This document shows, piece after piece, positions 12,074-23,061 of a stretch of 64,000 nucleotides of DNA (position 1 is the stretch's first letter; every line of letters starts with the position of its first letter). Where the stretch lies: contig NC_092326.1 of NCBI RefSeq assembly GCF_036785885.1, positions 38,154,287 through 38,218,286 of the forward strand, written 5' to 3'. A program made the position numbers and the translations under genes. The notes below the pieces were generated by a model. It searched no databases. It saw nothing but the letters and a program-made list of their open reading frames with translations, and was not told the origin of the DNA. This stretch comes from Coffea arabica (lineage: Eukaryota; Streptophyta; Magnoliopsida; Gentianales; Rubiaceae).

Positions 12074-13821
12074 TCAGTGATCCACTTTATCGCTGCAGCT
12101 GGGTAATTGTTTTTGCGCCAGCTTTGCTTGTTTTTCTGCCAGGTTATCAAGTGCCATTTGTATCTCACGGCATCCAACAGAGCAGAACCCGCAGAAGTCT
12201 CTGCACCACATTATCAACATTATATTCAAGATAACAAAAGTACAAATTATCCTTATATAAACAACCTCAAATTTATTATTACATTATTAATAGTCTAAAT
12301 TGTGAATGTAGTATAGGTTGGCAAAAATAAAAACTTCCGCCTCTCCTATCCCATACCTCTTCCCAAAGAAGACAATAGGAAAAGAAAGAAACAATTTCAA
12401 GTTTTTGAGCCTTTTTCTCATAAATGCTTCACTCATTTGTTTTTTAAACATCCTAAGAATATATTATAAAAGATTGGTCAATGTCGTAGCAAACATAAAT
12501 CAAACAAAAGCCCTGAAAATAATAGATCAGTAGTGAAGGGTTGAAATAATTTTAATTGGATGGAGAGAGAGATACAACTAAGAGAGAAGATATCATATTT
12601 TACTAGAAATCAACTCTGAAACAAGAATAACAAATCTATTAATGCAATTAAGAAAATATGAAATTAAGGTTATCAGCCAACGAAACTGCTCTATAAAAGT
12701 GAAATCACATATTACTGCAGAAAAAAGAAATTATATGTTGAACATCAAACAGCAGACTTGACACATTATTACTATAACCAGTCATGAGTAAAACGTGCAT
12801 TCTGAAATTCAATAACAAATGTTATGCCAATTAACATGAAAGTTATTAGATGTTCAAGATGATTAACAAGAAAGTTCTGGTAATGGTAGTCAAGATTACC
12901 TATACATGTGGACTTTAACACCCACTGGCATATGCTTCTTGCAATAGTGGCAATTGTCCAAAAAATGACCAAGTTTTGGTGGATCACTCTCCTTGGCTTT
13001 CACCTAAACATAATAATTTAACAAAAAAAAAAAAGAAACAATAGAAAGATAAATGATTGATTCTACTATGTTTGGCAAATGAGTTTTTTAGGTGTTTGTC
13101 TAAAATTTTACTGTAATTTACTGTAGAAATTATAGAAAAAAATTTTTAAATGGAAAACTTTTTTTCTTTTCTTTTTCTCTCTCTTTCTTTTTTCTTTTCT
13201 TTCCTCTCTTCTTCTTCTCCCTTGCCCCTCCCCCTCTCCCTTTCCCTCTCCTGCGACCTCTCCCTCTTTTTCTTCTTTTGCTTTTTCTCTCCCCTTCTTC
13301 TCCCTCTCCCTCTCCCCCTCTCCTCCTCTTCCCCCTCCCCCTGTCTCGCGTCTGCGAGACCAAATCGGGCAGAGGGGGTGGGGGAGGGTGGCAGCAGAGG
13401 GAGAGTGGGGAGAGAGGTGGCGGGGGAGAGGGAGAAGAAAAAGAAAAGAAAAAAAAGAGAGATGGCCGGCTCCGGAAGAGGTTGCTGGTGCCGGAACCGG
13501 TGATGGTCGTCTTGACCGGCATAGTAGGTGGTGGTGGGTTGGGTGGTAAAAGAAAGGAGGAAAGGAAAAATTTTTTTTTGTGTTTCGGGTATTTAAAAGT
13601 GTGTAGGTTAAAAATTTTTGAAATTACTATAGTTAAAGTTGTTAAAAAATTGATATGAGACAAACTTGGAAAAAACTTATTTGACAAATAGGCCGAAGAG
13701 AAAAAAAAAATCTCATTACCCTAGTTTGATCCTCTGTTGGCTGTTTCTGTTGCTGTTGCTTGGTTGCAAACGATGCTGTCAACTCTTCTGTGGTGTCAAC
13801 TCGGTTGCGCTTCATTGCCAT
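12074..13821 (-). CDS. FCS-like zinc finger (FLZ, DUF581) protein
   Basis: Small plant zinc-finger adaptor. FLZ proteins bind SnRK1 kinase subunits and act in energy and stress signalling (family knowledge). Coding exons on the minus strand: 13821-13720, 13003-12900, 12200-12074; GT-AG junctions agree in phase (0, then 2) and give 110 aa. The FLZ domain is residues about 48-83: Phe-Leu, Cys52-x2-Cys55-Lys-Lys, a Met-Tyr-Arg, then Phe-Cys75-Ser-x2-Cys79-Arg-x2-Gln. These four cysteines are the zinc ligands, and the domain is split by intron 2 in the Arg codon. The tail after the domain is Ala/Lys/Gln-rich. ATG 13821 was chosen because a strong acceptor (polypyrimidine then TGCAG, about 13836-13850) lies just upstream, suggesting a 5'UTR intron. 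Another in-frame ATG is at 13815. Intron 1 is almost wholly a transposon. Confidence 0.8.
13069..13693. mobile_element. TIR element, long form, filling FLZ intron 1 (copy C)
   Basis: Left end GTTTGGCAAATGAGTTTTTT and right end AAAAAACTTATTTGACAAAT are inverted partners. The interior is a polypyrimidine tract (about 13160-13345), a polypurine tract (about 13370-13465), and a segment with GATGGCCGGC and GAAGAGGTTG shared with copy A. The FLZ intron is 716 bp (13004-13719), so the element accounts for nearly all of it. Open frames on both strands here are repeat composition. Confidence 0.75.
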
Positions 13822-14351
13822 TACAGAAAGAATAGCTGCAGGCAGGGGTAAAAAAAAAAAAGGAATGAAATGAGATAAGAATTTACGGGGACACAAGTGG
13901 CTTAGTACTAGAAAATTTTTGAGGGGAGTGATTTTTGAGTCCGTACAATAGATTAAGAGCAGAAGAGAAAAAGGAGAGGAGAAATTATGGAAGATTTACG
14001 AGTGAATGCAAACTCGCAGTTGAGGGGTGAATGTACTAGACGGCAAGTATTTGACGGCTACAGTGACGCTATTGATCACTTTTCAACTAACTAATTGTAG
14101 TAGTCCTTTCCTTTTTTTGTTTTTCTTTTTTGATTCGGATAGTAATTTGGTGTGATCTATCACATTCAAGTTTCTTAAATTAAATCAATGACACTTAATA
14201 ATTTCATTAGAAGTTACTATACCACTAATACTTTACTTGAAGTTAAATAAGGCATTATTTGCCTCAGGAATGATTTGGGGCAAAATTTTTAAGGTAAGAG
14301 AGATTAGTATGAGTACTGTTGTAAGATAAGTAATGGAAAATTTTAATTGTT

Positions 14352-14750
14352 TATTTTCTTCAATTAGATGAAAATCATAGTGAAAAATAACGTCTTATGC
14401 AATTAAATTTGTATGACGTGTGAAATTACAACACCACCGACACTCGAAGTCAAAAGTTTGTCCACATGACGTTCGCAATTTTGTTTAATCCATTGTGTGC
14501 AAGTGAAACAGATGACTTGTGAAACTTTAATACTTCGAACGCATCAAAAATATTTTCTTCAATTAGATGAAAATCATAGTGAAAAATTATAGTTTTTCAT
14601 AATTCTAACATCTTCTGCAATTAAGTTTGTATGACGTGTGAAATTACAACTCCACCGATGCTCCAAGTCAAAAGTTTGTCCACATGACTTTCACAATTAA
14701 GTTTAATCCACTGTATGCAAGTGAAATAGATGATTTGTCAAACTTTAACG
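14352..14750 (+). repeat. Diverged tandem duplication, period about 199 bp
   Basis: The block starting TATTTTCTTCAATTAGATG at 14352 recurs at 14551. Shared landmarks include GAAAATCATAGTGAAAAAT, TGTATGACGTGTGAAATTAC, GTCAAAAGTTTGTCCACATG and TTTAATCCA. The copies differ by scattered substitutions and a small insertion. No coding capacity. This is a local segmental duplication rather than an array. Confidence 0.75.
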
Positions 14751-15481
14751 ATTAATCTTTCCTGCAAGCGTTGGATGAATGACAAATATGTAAAATTCAA
14801 CTTTTATAGATATGTCATAGATCCAACGATAATAATGTATATACAGTCAGTCAGTGTATATAAGATTTACTCAAACTTTAATACTTCTAACACACTAAAA
14901 AATGGGAAAGAGAATGAAAAAGAAGATCGATATAGATGTTGTTAAGAAAATATTAGCAGATTTTTAATACTATTGAAAAACAATTTTTGCTTTTAAAATT
15001 CCCTAATTGAGGTATTGTTTTACTTAGAAATTTTTTTTTTAAAAAAAAAAAAAAAAAGAAAAGTGCGATGTTGGTATTGAATCTCCGGTTCAGTAAGAGC
15101 TGAGATATGTTTTTTATCTTGCCAATTGCGACTAAGTAGTTGATGATACTTGCAATTCACTCTATACATCCCAACTCATTAACAGACAGACATTAGTGTA
15201 ATGGGATATTGTATGCAAAAAAAGTTTTGATACGCAAAGGCGAAGTTGCAATTTAGGAGCAAAAAAAAAAAAATAGCTCATTAGATCTTCAACCAAAATC
15301 TTGAAAAGTGTTATTTGGTTAGTCATTCTAATATCTCATTCAAAGGAAATAGATTTAATGCAATAATCATCGTTATTTATCACCACCAATTAAAAATGTT
15401 CTCCAGCTTTGGAAAAATATAGAAATAAATACATAAATAGAAGAAGAAAACAAATGTAAAGATCTCATGTAAAACAAAAAA

Positions 15482-15889
15482 GGGTTAAATATCAAAAACC
15501 CCCCTGTGGTTTGCCTAATGTTCACTTTACCTCCCTATGGTTTGGAAACCTATAATTTGACTCCCTGTCGTTTCAACTAAAGTGTATTTAACGGAATTTC
15601 TGTTAGATTTTCACTTTAGGTGAAACGACAGGGAGTTAAATTGTATATTTTCAAACCATAGGGAGGTAAAGTGTACATTTGACAAACCACAGGGGGGTGT
15701 TTGGTACTTAACCCAAAACCCTTATAGAGTGACAATTTTGATATTTTCCTTTCAGACGTTAGTTTAGATGTTTTCCGTTAGACTTTTACTTTAGTTGAAA
15801 CGACAGGGAGTCAAACTGTAGGTTTTCAAACCATAGGGAGGTAAAGTGAACATTAGGCAAATCACAGGGGGGTTTTTGGTATTTAACCC
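15482..15889. mobile_element. Fold-back element with a duplicated right arm
   Basis: The left arm (15482-15583, GGGTTAAATATCAAAAACCC...) pairs in inverted orientation with two right arms, 15613-15714 and 15788-15889, each ending TTAACCC. The outer right arm matches the left arm better than the inner one does. This suggests the inner arm and its spacer came from a second copy or an internal duplication. No open frame. Confidence 0.75.
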
Positions 15890-16937
15890 AACAAAAAAAG
15901 CATTAGTATTATCATTTTTTTCTGCTTAGTTGAGAAGTGTTACACTCATATGCCAAAGCACTGTCACACAATTTGTTTTTTTTTTTTTTTTTTTTTTTTT
16001 GGTGCCCTCCTAAGACTTTCCAAAGTTTTATATATTATGAATTTTTACTCTAAGAACTTTTTTAATAAGTTTTTACCCCACCAAATTTGATATTCGGTCC
16101 TTACCTTCTCCTAAACTAGAGAATTAATGACTTTATTAGCTATATACTTTTTTTTATCATTTTTACAAGTTAAAATTCTTTTACTTGCAAGATTCCTATT
16201 TACTAATTTAGGCCTTCCTGTTTCCTCTTGTAATTTAGATTGTATGTAGAAAAATAAACACATAAAAACTTAATGACATCTACTTTGTGCTGCTTTGGAG
16301 CTTGTGAACCTTACACATAAATAGAATGGGAAAGTTCAGTGCTCTGAAGCAGTTTAAATAAATACTTCCTATATATTATACGCTTTTAATTTGTTTATTA
16401 GTAGCTATTATAAACTATGAAAGTTCAATCTTGTTAAGCAAGAAATGATTATTTAGACATACTTTCCCATGCTTTTACTAAAATGGTTAGAAAAAAAAAA
16501 AAAAGCTTAAGTCATACTCATATTTTTTCTGCTGGGCAAAGAACAACAGAATAATTTTTTTCTTTTCTTTTCTTTTGGAGCAGAGAATTACAGAATCTAA
16601 ATAATGCAAGAACTAAAATTTCTAAGGAGAAATCCCTCCACAATTACTTGTAAAGCTAATTAATGTCTTGCTTGTGAGTTTGCAGCTGCAGAAAAGATAC
16701 TAATACTCCTGTAATATGTTGTCTCTCGTAAATGCATCTTCTTCTGTTTCTTAAGAACAGCTTCAAAATGAGAACTATCTAAAAATGACAATAATTTTTT
16801 GACGTCTGAAAAATGACCAGAAGTTGCATGATTACCACATGTAGCTGTCAATAAATGCAAAATCATGTAGTCATGGATTCTTTTCTTGATTTTGTCAATC
16901 ACTTAAGTAGTATATAATTACAAACATTATTGTTTTT

Positions 16938-17404
16938 AGGGAAAATTACACTTTACTCCCTATGGTTTATTTTTTTATATAATCCCTTATCGTTTCAAAA
17001 GTTATACATAACCCCCTCATGGTTTGGATTAAAGTGTCAAAGTGATGGAAATGATCATTTGTAATGGAATCTTTAAAAATATCAAAATTACCCTTACAAA
17101 TACATGACCCACTACCCCTGTATGATTTTATGTTTTACAATGTAACCTCCTTATGGTTTAATACTTTACCATATAATTCTTTTATAATTTTCAAAATATA
17201 CACTTAACTCCCTATGGTTAATAAATAATTTTCAACTTTACATAAGATTATTTTTGACATTTTAAATGACTCCGTTACGAATGATCATTTCCGTTACTTT
17301 AATACTTTAATCCAAATCATAAGAGAATTATGTATAGATTTTGAAATTATATGGGAGTTATGTGAAAAAAATACTAAATCACAGGGGATAAAGTGTAATT
17401 ATTT
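16938..17404. mobile_element. TIR element, second copy of the RLK-intron family
   Basis: It starts AGGGAAAATTACACTTTACT and ends with the inverted counterpart (GGGGATAAAGTGTAATTATT). It shares the interior order with the element at 4241-4733: the GGTTTGGATTAAAGTG-like arm, TGATTTTATGTTTTA, and CTCCGTTACGAATGATCATT. Non-coding, about 467 bp, with no clear target duplication. Confidence 0.7.
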
Positions 17405-19671
17405 AGGACGACAGTGCATGGAGGAGGGGCTGGAACGGTCGTTCCGGAAGGTTCACGGCCATGATTAGGCCAAAAAAATTTGTGCGGCTCAGATCACTCC
17501 TTGTAACTCGATTTTCACGCCATGTGGGACCCACAAAAATATTGTTCTAGTGTTACTCGCTGTTGTTTTATTGTTACACCTTGTACAGAACTGATATTAT
17601 ACCATGTGCAAATGGTGTTACACTTTCCGGAACGGTTGCTCTGACAACCGTTCCCGCCCCGGATCCACAATGTATCTGCCTGCCTAAGTAGAGCCTGTGC
17701 AGGGCAGGGCAGCAATGAGAAAGTGACTACTGAGTACTGATATTTCCCTTATGATTAAAAATAAAAAATAAAAATAAAAATAAACAGGTAATGTCCAAGA
17801 ATGCTCAACTCAGAACTTACAAGTTTCAATTGTTGTAGAATATGGCCCAGTGCACAAATAAAGAACCAAGAGATTTGATAAAGTCAAATATCATTTCTTG
17901 CTACAGTGAATTATGTGAACAAGTATCAGATAGCAAATTACTTTATTGTAGTACTCAACATTCGACGATCAATATTTATACAACATAGCTAATTACATCA
18001 CTCGTCATCTCTATAGAGTAATATGCTCCAAGGGAACTTCAATGAAATAAAAAATTTGGTAGAAATCCCTTTTACTTTGGCCATTGAATTATACCGTCCT
18101 TCCCCGCTCGCAACTTGCACACAACCATGGGAACAATTCTACTTCTCTTCTTGTGTTTTCTTCCAGGTTGCTTAGCCTTGACCTCAACCAACATCGACAC
18201 TGATCAATCATCTCTTCTTGCGTTGAGAGCTCAAATTTCATTTGACCCTCAAGAAATCTTGGCAAAAAACTGGTCTGTTGCCTCGCCTGTTTGTGACTGG
18301 ATTGGGGTTACCTGCAGCTCGGGCCATCGTAGAGTGATTGCTTTGAACATTTCAAACATGGGTCTTAGTGGAACCTTACCTCCCCAGTTGGGAAACCTGT
18401 CATTTCTCGTTTCTCTTGACATGCGTAGGAACAATTTCCATGGAGAACTGCCACCAGAACTTGCTCAATTGAATCGATTAAAAGTACTGAATTTGGGCGT
18501 CAACAACCTCAATGGATTGCTTCCTAACTGGTTTGGATCATTTCAAGGACTGGAATTTCTCCCTCTCAGAAACAACAGCTTCACCGGTCTTATGCCGCCT
18601 TCCATCTCCAACATGTCAAGGCTAGCAATTTTAATCCTTGTTAACAACTCTCTTGAAGGCAAAATCCCGGAAGAGATCTTCAACATTTCCTCACTGGAAA
18701 TGATTTCCTTGGGAGTTAACAGCTTGTCTGGAAGTCTTCCGGATTACATGTGTTTTCATCTTCCGAGACTGAGATTCATTGGCCTATCAATGAATAAATT
18801 CAGTGGTCAAATACCATCAAGTTTAGCTCAATGTTCAGAACTTCAGGCTCTGTCTTTTTCCTTCAACAAATTCACTGGAAATACACCAAAAGAAATAGGG
18901 AACCTGAAGAAGCTTGAGGTGATATATTTCGCCATGAACAGTTTAACAGGTAAGATCTTGATTCTTGAGTCAAAGGAGTAGTGTTTATTACTCCTGAGTT
19001 TGTAGGAGTTAGATTGCTAACATGTTTTTTCTATATAGTAACTATAGCTTTCACACATTGCTCTGATTACTAAATTTTAGCAGTATACCCATTGCACGCT
19101 CTTGTTTATTTTTATTTTCTGTCTTTTAGTAACTGTTATGTTCCTTTCCCAAGTTTTATCAAAAGATGTGGACTTCATGTTCCATAAGTTTTGCATTTTG
19201 TAGGTGAAATTCCAAAAGAGCTTGCAAATTTGACCATGCTCAAGTTCTTAGACTTATCTGATAACAACATAACAGGTACATGAGACAATTCATAGTCACA
19301 CCAGTTACTTATTTTGATGATCTTTAGATCTACTATGAGGATAATAGTTCATTTACATATAAGCTCATACATTTCTGCCAGGCGAAATACCAAGAGAGAT
19401 CAGCAACTTACACAATCTGGAAAAACTCAACTTGGGGTGGAATACCATGAGTGGTTCCATACCAGTGGAGATCTTCAACCTCTCCAGGCTAAAATTGATG
19501 TCGCTTGCAGGAAATAAACTTTCAGGCATTCTTCCTTCAACAGTGTTTTATGGGCTTCCCAATTTAGAAGAACTTTATTTGAACGATAATAACTTTGTTG
19601 GAGATATTCCCGAGTCCATCTCAAATTCTTCTAGACTTTATTTCATAATATTGTCTGACAATAAATTCACA

Positions 19672-19845
19672 GGGCCGATTCCCATTTCCATTGGTAATCT
19701 AAGGCTCCTTCAAGTGCTGGACTTAACTAGCAACAATTTAGTCTGTGACTCTTCCTACGGGCCGATTCCCATTTCCATTGGTAATCTAAGGCTCCTTCAA
19801 GTGCTGGACTTAACTAGCAACAATTTAGTCTGTGACTCTTCCTAC
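19672..19845 (+). repeat. Perfect 2 x 87-bp tandem duplication encoding one extra LRR unit
   Basis: 19672-19758 and 19759-19845 are identical and each encodes 29 residues starting Gly-Pro-Ile-Pro and ending Asp-Ser-Ser-Tyr. The frame is kept. The paralogue has a single unit at this place. Complete identity indicates a very recent event. Confidence 0.95.
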
Positions 19846-21419
19846 CCAGAGTTGAGCTTCATCTCTTCCTTAGCAAACTCCAAGAACTTGAGAAAATTAA
19901 GTGTGAGTAACAATCCACTAAATGGTATTCTTCCAGATTCTGTTGGGAACCTTTCTACCTCACTACAAACAATGTATGCCTACGGTTGTGGACTCAGGGA
20001 CTGCATTCCTGATAGAATTGGGAATTTGAGCAATTTGATTATCTTAAGTCTATACAATAATCAGTTGACTGGATCATTGCCCATTACGGTAACAGGTTTG
20101 CTAAAGCTTCAAGCAATAATGCTTCACATCAACAAACTAAGCCAAGTCAGCCTAGAATATTTCTGCTATTTCAACAATTTGGGTGTTATATCTCTCAGCT
20201 TCAATCAAATTGTGGGATCAATTCCAGAGTGCATAGGAAATGTTACTTCGCTGAGATATCTTTACCTAGCTTCCAATAAATTCAACTTTGCACCTAAAAC
20301 CTTGTGGAACCTTAAAGATCTTTTAGTGCTCGACCTCTCCTCCGATTCATTAACTGGCCCTCTACCTCTTGACGTTGCAAACTTGAAAATTGCAACAGCC
20401 ATAGACATGTCAATAAATCACTTCTCAGGTGGCATTCCTACCACAATTGGAGATATGCAGAACCTGCATCAACTTTCCTTAGCCCACACCAACTGCAAGG
20501 TTCCATTCCAGAGTCAATTGGTAGTATGTTAAGTTTGGCAATGTTGGATCTATCACGTAACTTTCTCTCCGGCTCCATTCCAAAGTCACTTGAGACCCTT
20601 AAGTATCTCACATACTTTAATGTTTCCTTTAACAATTTAAGTGGTGAAATTCCTTCAAGCAGCCCTTTTAGAAACTTCACTAGTGAATTCTTCACTTCGA
20701 ATGCAGCACTTTGTGGAGCTCAAAGGTTCCTTGTCCCACCATGCGTAAGATTTTCACCTCAAAGTTTGAGAAACAAAAAGAAGTATCTAATAATTCTTGT
20801 TCTAGCAGGGGTGATACTAGTTTTAGGCGCCATGTCCTTGGGATTCATTTACCTAAGATATCAAAGGAAAGATAGAAGTCCCATTGAAGCATATTTGTCG
20901 TTGGTTGCAACACAAGAAAGAATCTCATATCACAAACTTTTACAAGCAACTGATGGATATCATGAAAAAAATTTTCTGGGAAAAGGAGGCTTTGGATCTG
21001 TTTATAAAGGTACTCTCGATGATGGGAGGGTTGTGGCTGTTAAAGTGTTTGACTTACAATTAGAAGGAGCATTGAAGAGTTTTGATGCAGAATGTGAAGT
21101 ATTGCGAAATCTTCGCCATAGAAACCTCACTAAAGTCATTAGCTTCTGCTCTAACCCTAACTTCAAAGCATTGGTTCTGGAATTTTTGCCTAATGGAAGT
21201 CTTGAGAAGTGGTTGTATTCCAGTGACCGTTTTCTAGATATTACACAGAGATTGGACATCTTGGTGGATGTTGCTTCTGCACTGCAGTATCTCCATTACG
21301 AGTATTCGACACCAGCAGTGCATTGCGATTTGAAGCCTAGTAATGTCCTGCTTGATGAAGATATGGTTGCCCATGTAAGTGATTTTGGTCTTACAAAGCT
21401 GTTGGCTCCAGAGGAGGGC

Positions 21420-21435
21420 ATTGCAATATTGCATA
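21420..21435 (+). repeat. 8-bp imperfect direct duplication breaking the kinase activation segment
   Basis: ATTGCAAT is followed directly by ATTGCATA. Deleting one copy restores the frame into Lys-Thr-Leu-Ala-Thr and Ala-Pro-Glu, matching the paralogue at about 7009-7057. The last two bases of the first copy (AT) are the complement of those of the second (TA), as in hAT excision footprints. As written, the frame ends at a TAG a few codons on (21447-21449). Confidence 0.7.
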
Positions 21436-21959
21436 CCCCAAAACGCTAGCCACACTTTGCTATCTTGCACCAGGTATGCTGAAACTTTGTTTCTTATTCA
21501 TATGATTTCTGTTCTTCCTTTCCCCACAGAATTTTTTGAATCTCTCATATTTCAAATTCTCGTTTACTTTTAATATATAATATATGGTGAAGCGTACTTG
21601 CCTTGGTTGTAGAGTATGGATTCCAAGGATTAGTATCAGTCAAATGCGATGCTTATAGGTTTGGAATTATGATGATGGAAGTTTTTACAAGAATGAGCCC
21701 CAGCAATGAAATGTTCGGTGAGAATTTGAGCCTAAGGAGTTGGGTTCTTGATTCTATGGCAAGTGCATTAGCTCCAATTATAGATGCCAATTTGCTAAGC
21801 ACAACCGACGATCACTTTCTTGTGAAGCTGGACTGCATTTCATCCATCATGAAAGTGGCTCTCAATTGCACGAGGGAGTCCCCAGGAGAGAGAAGCAATA
21901 TTCAAGATGTTCTTGAAGCACTAGTAAAGATCAAACTTCAGCTACTGCCATTAGTTTAG

Positions 21960-22245
21960 TTTAGCTTCTAATTAGATAGTATGTTTCTGATTTTCTGGTG
22001 TTGCTGTGATGGCATACTTATAGTTCTTGATAAAATCATATATATTTAAGTGCAATTAGGCTAATGTTTTATTTTTTGGAAATGATATCAGGAATAGGTT
22101 GCAAAGTAACGAGAGGGTATCCTAGTCTTTCGACCAGACTAATCCTTTAAAATTGCGTAGAGCCTTGCCTACACAGTAAAGTAGCACATGAAAGTCGATC
22201 ACAAAACATGCTGGTAACTACTAGACTACGGAACTAGTTAAAAAT

Positions 22246-22277
<32 letters not shown>

Positions 22278-23061
22278 AGTAAACCCCTGTGCTAGAATCT
22301 GTGTGCATAAACTGAAATTGCCAAATCTCGTTCCCCCAGACCAATCCTCAATTCATATGACCCGGAAAGCTTATCTCCATATGTCTGAATTTCTGATCAG
22401 TGACATGTTGTCAAAGATGCAGTGCCTGTGGTAGATATCAGACAGATGGACGGATAACGTTGGAGACAATTTTTCTGCTGTATATCTGCTTGCCTAATAG
22501 TTTGTTGTGTATCAATCGTTAGTGACATGGATTGGTACAAATTTTTGCGTGAATAGGAGACACTATCTAAGAAGATTAATGTATGAAAGTTGTAATTTCA
22601 GTTGTTTCTGATAAATTGTTGGTGTCATCAATTGCTTTTCGAATAATAATATCATATGATTGTTATCAAAGAGAAAGTAAATAGTAACTCTGCTTATATT
22701 CATGAAATCAAAATTTTATGATGGATTTGCAGTACTTCTGTGTAATATGGTAATTTTTCAATATGCACGAAGATCGTTATTTATGCATAGCATAGCACAA
22801 CATAGGAGAAAGAACTGGGAGACATTACCAATTTGAAGAAAGGATATATCACCTGAAAATCACTTCATATCAACATCCATTAACGACAAAGTATGTCAAA
22901 CTCAAACAGACTTTACAGGATATATTCAGCGAAAAAGTAAAAACCCTCAACGTTTCCCAGCATATAGTATTAAATTTGAAGAAAATAAATTCTAAACCAA
23001 AATCTAATCAAAACCACTTTGTATTCCGTGGTAAGATTACATCTTCCATATATGCAGACAC
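21960..23061. other. Intergenic between RLK 2 and thioredoxin gene
   Basis: Contains the 3' flanks of both convergent genes. There is an A run of about 25 at 22254-22278 and otherwise A+T-rich unique-looking sequence. I see no gene, RNA or clear transposon. Confidence 0.5.

Larger units (their letters stand above)
13822..18126. other. Intergenic between FLZ and second RLK
   Basis: The first 300 bases are the likely leader and promoter of the FLZ gene (minus strand). Then follow a diverged tandem duplication (14352-14750), a three-armed fold-back (15482-15889), a 26-base T run near 15980, and a TIR element (16938-17404). At 17420-17640 a G+C-richer stretch has GGAACG/CGTTCC inverted motifs and may be old transposon sequence. 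A minus-strand open frame at 16660-16902 (80 codons) is unrecognised and probably not a gene. Confidence 0.5.
18127..21959 (+). pseudogene. LRR-XII receptor-like kinase, second tandem paralogue, multiply frameshifted
   Basis: Close paralogue of the RLK at 3130-7524 with the same exon plan: 18127-18949, 19204-19275, 19382-21473, 21613-21959; phase-1 introns. ATG 18127 (AACCATGG context) begins a clean signal peptide followed by LRRNT with Cys-Asp-Trp. Domains: LRRs, membrane helix (about 20785-20855), kinase with glycine loop near 20980, His-Cys-Asp at 21321-21329 and Asp-Phe-Gly. Lesions: one base missing in the LRR region near 20486 (CACACC versus CACAACC in the paralogue), and an 8-bp duplication at 21420-21435 in the activation segment. 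Correcting both gives an open frame of about 1109 codons, so no other breaks exist. A perfect 87-bp tandem duplication (19672-19845) adds one in-frame LRR unit. As it stands it cannot encode a full kinase. Confidence 0.85.

Noticed and set aside
16660-16902. 80-codon minus-strand frame
   Set aside because: No recognisable family and no splice or promoter context; kept only as a remark in the intergenic entry.
18115-18126. Upstream TTG start for the second RLK
   Set aside because: The ATG at 18127 has strong context and begins a proper signal peptide; plants rarely use TTG.
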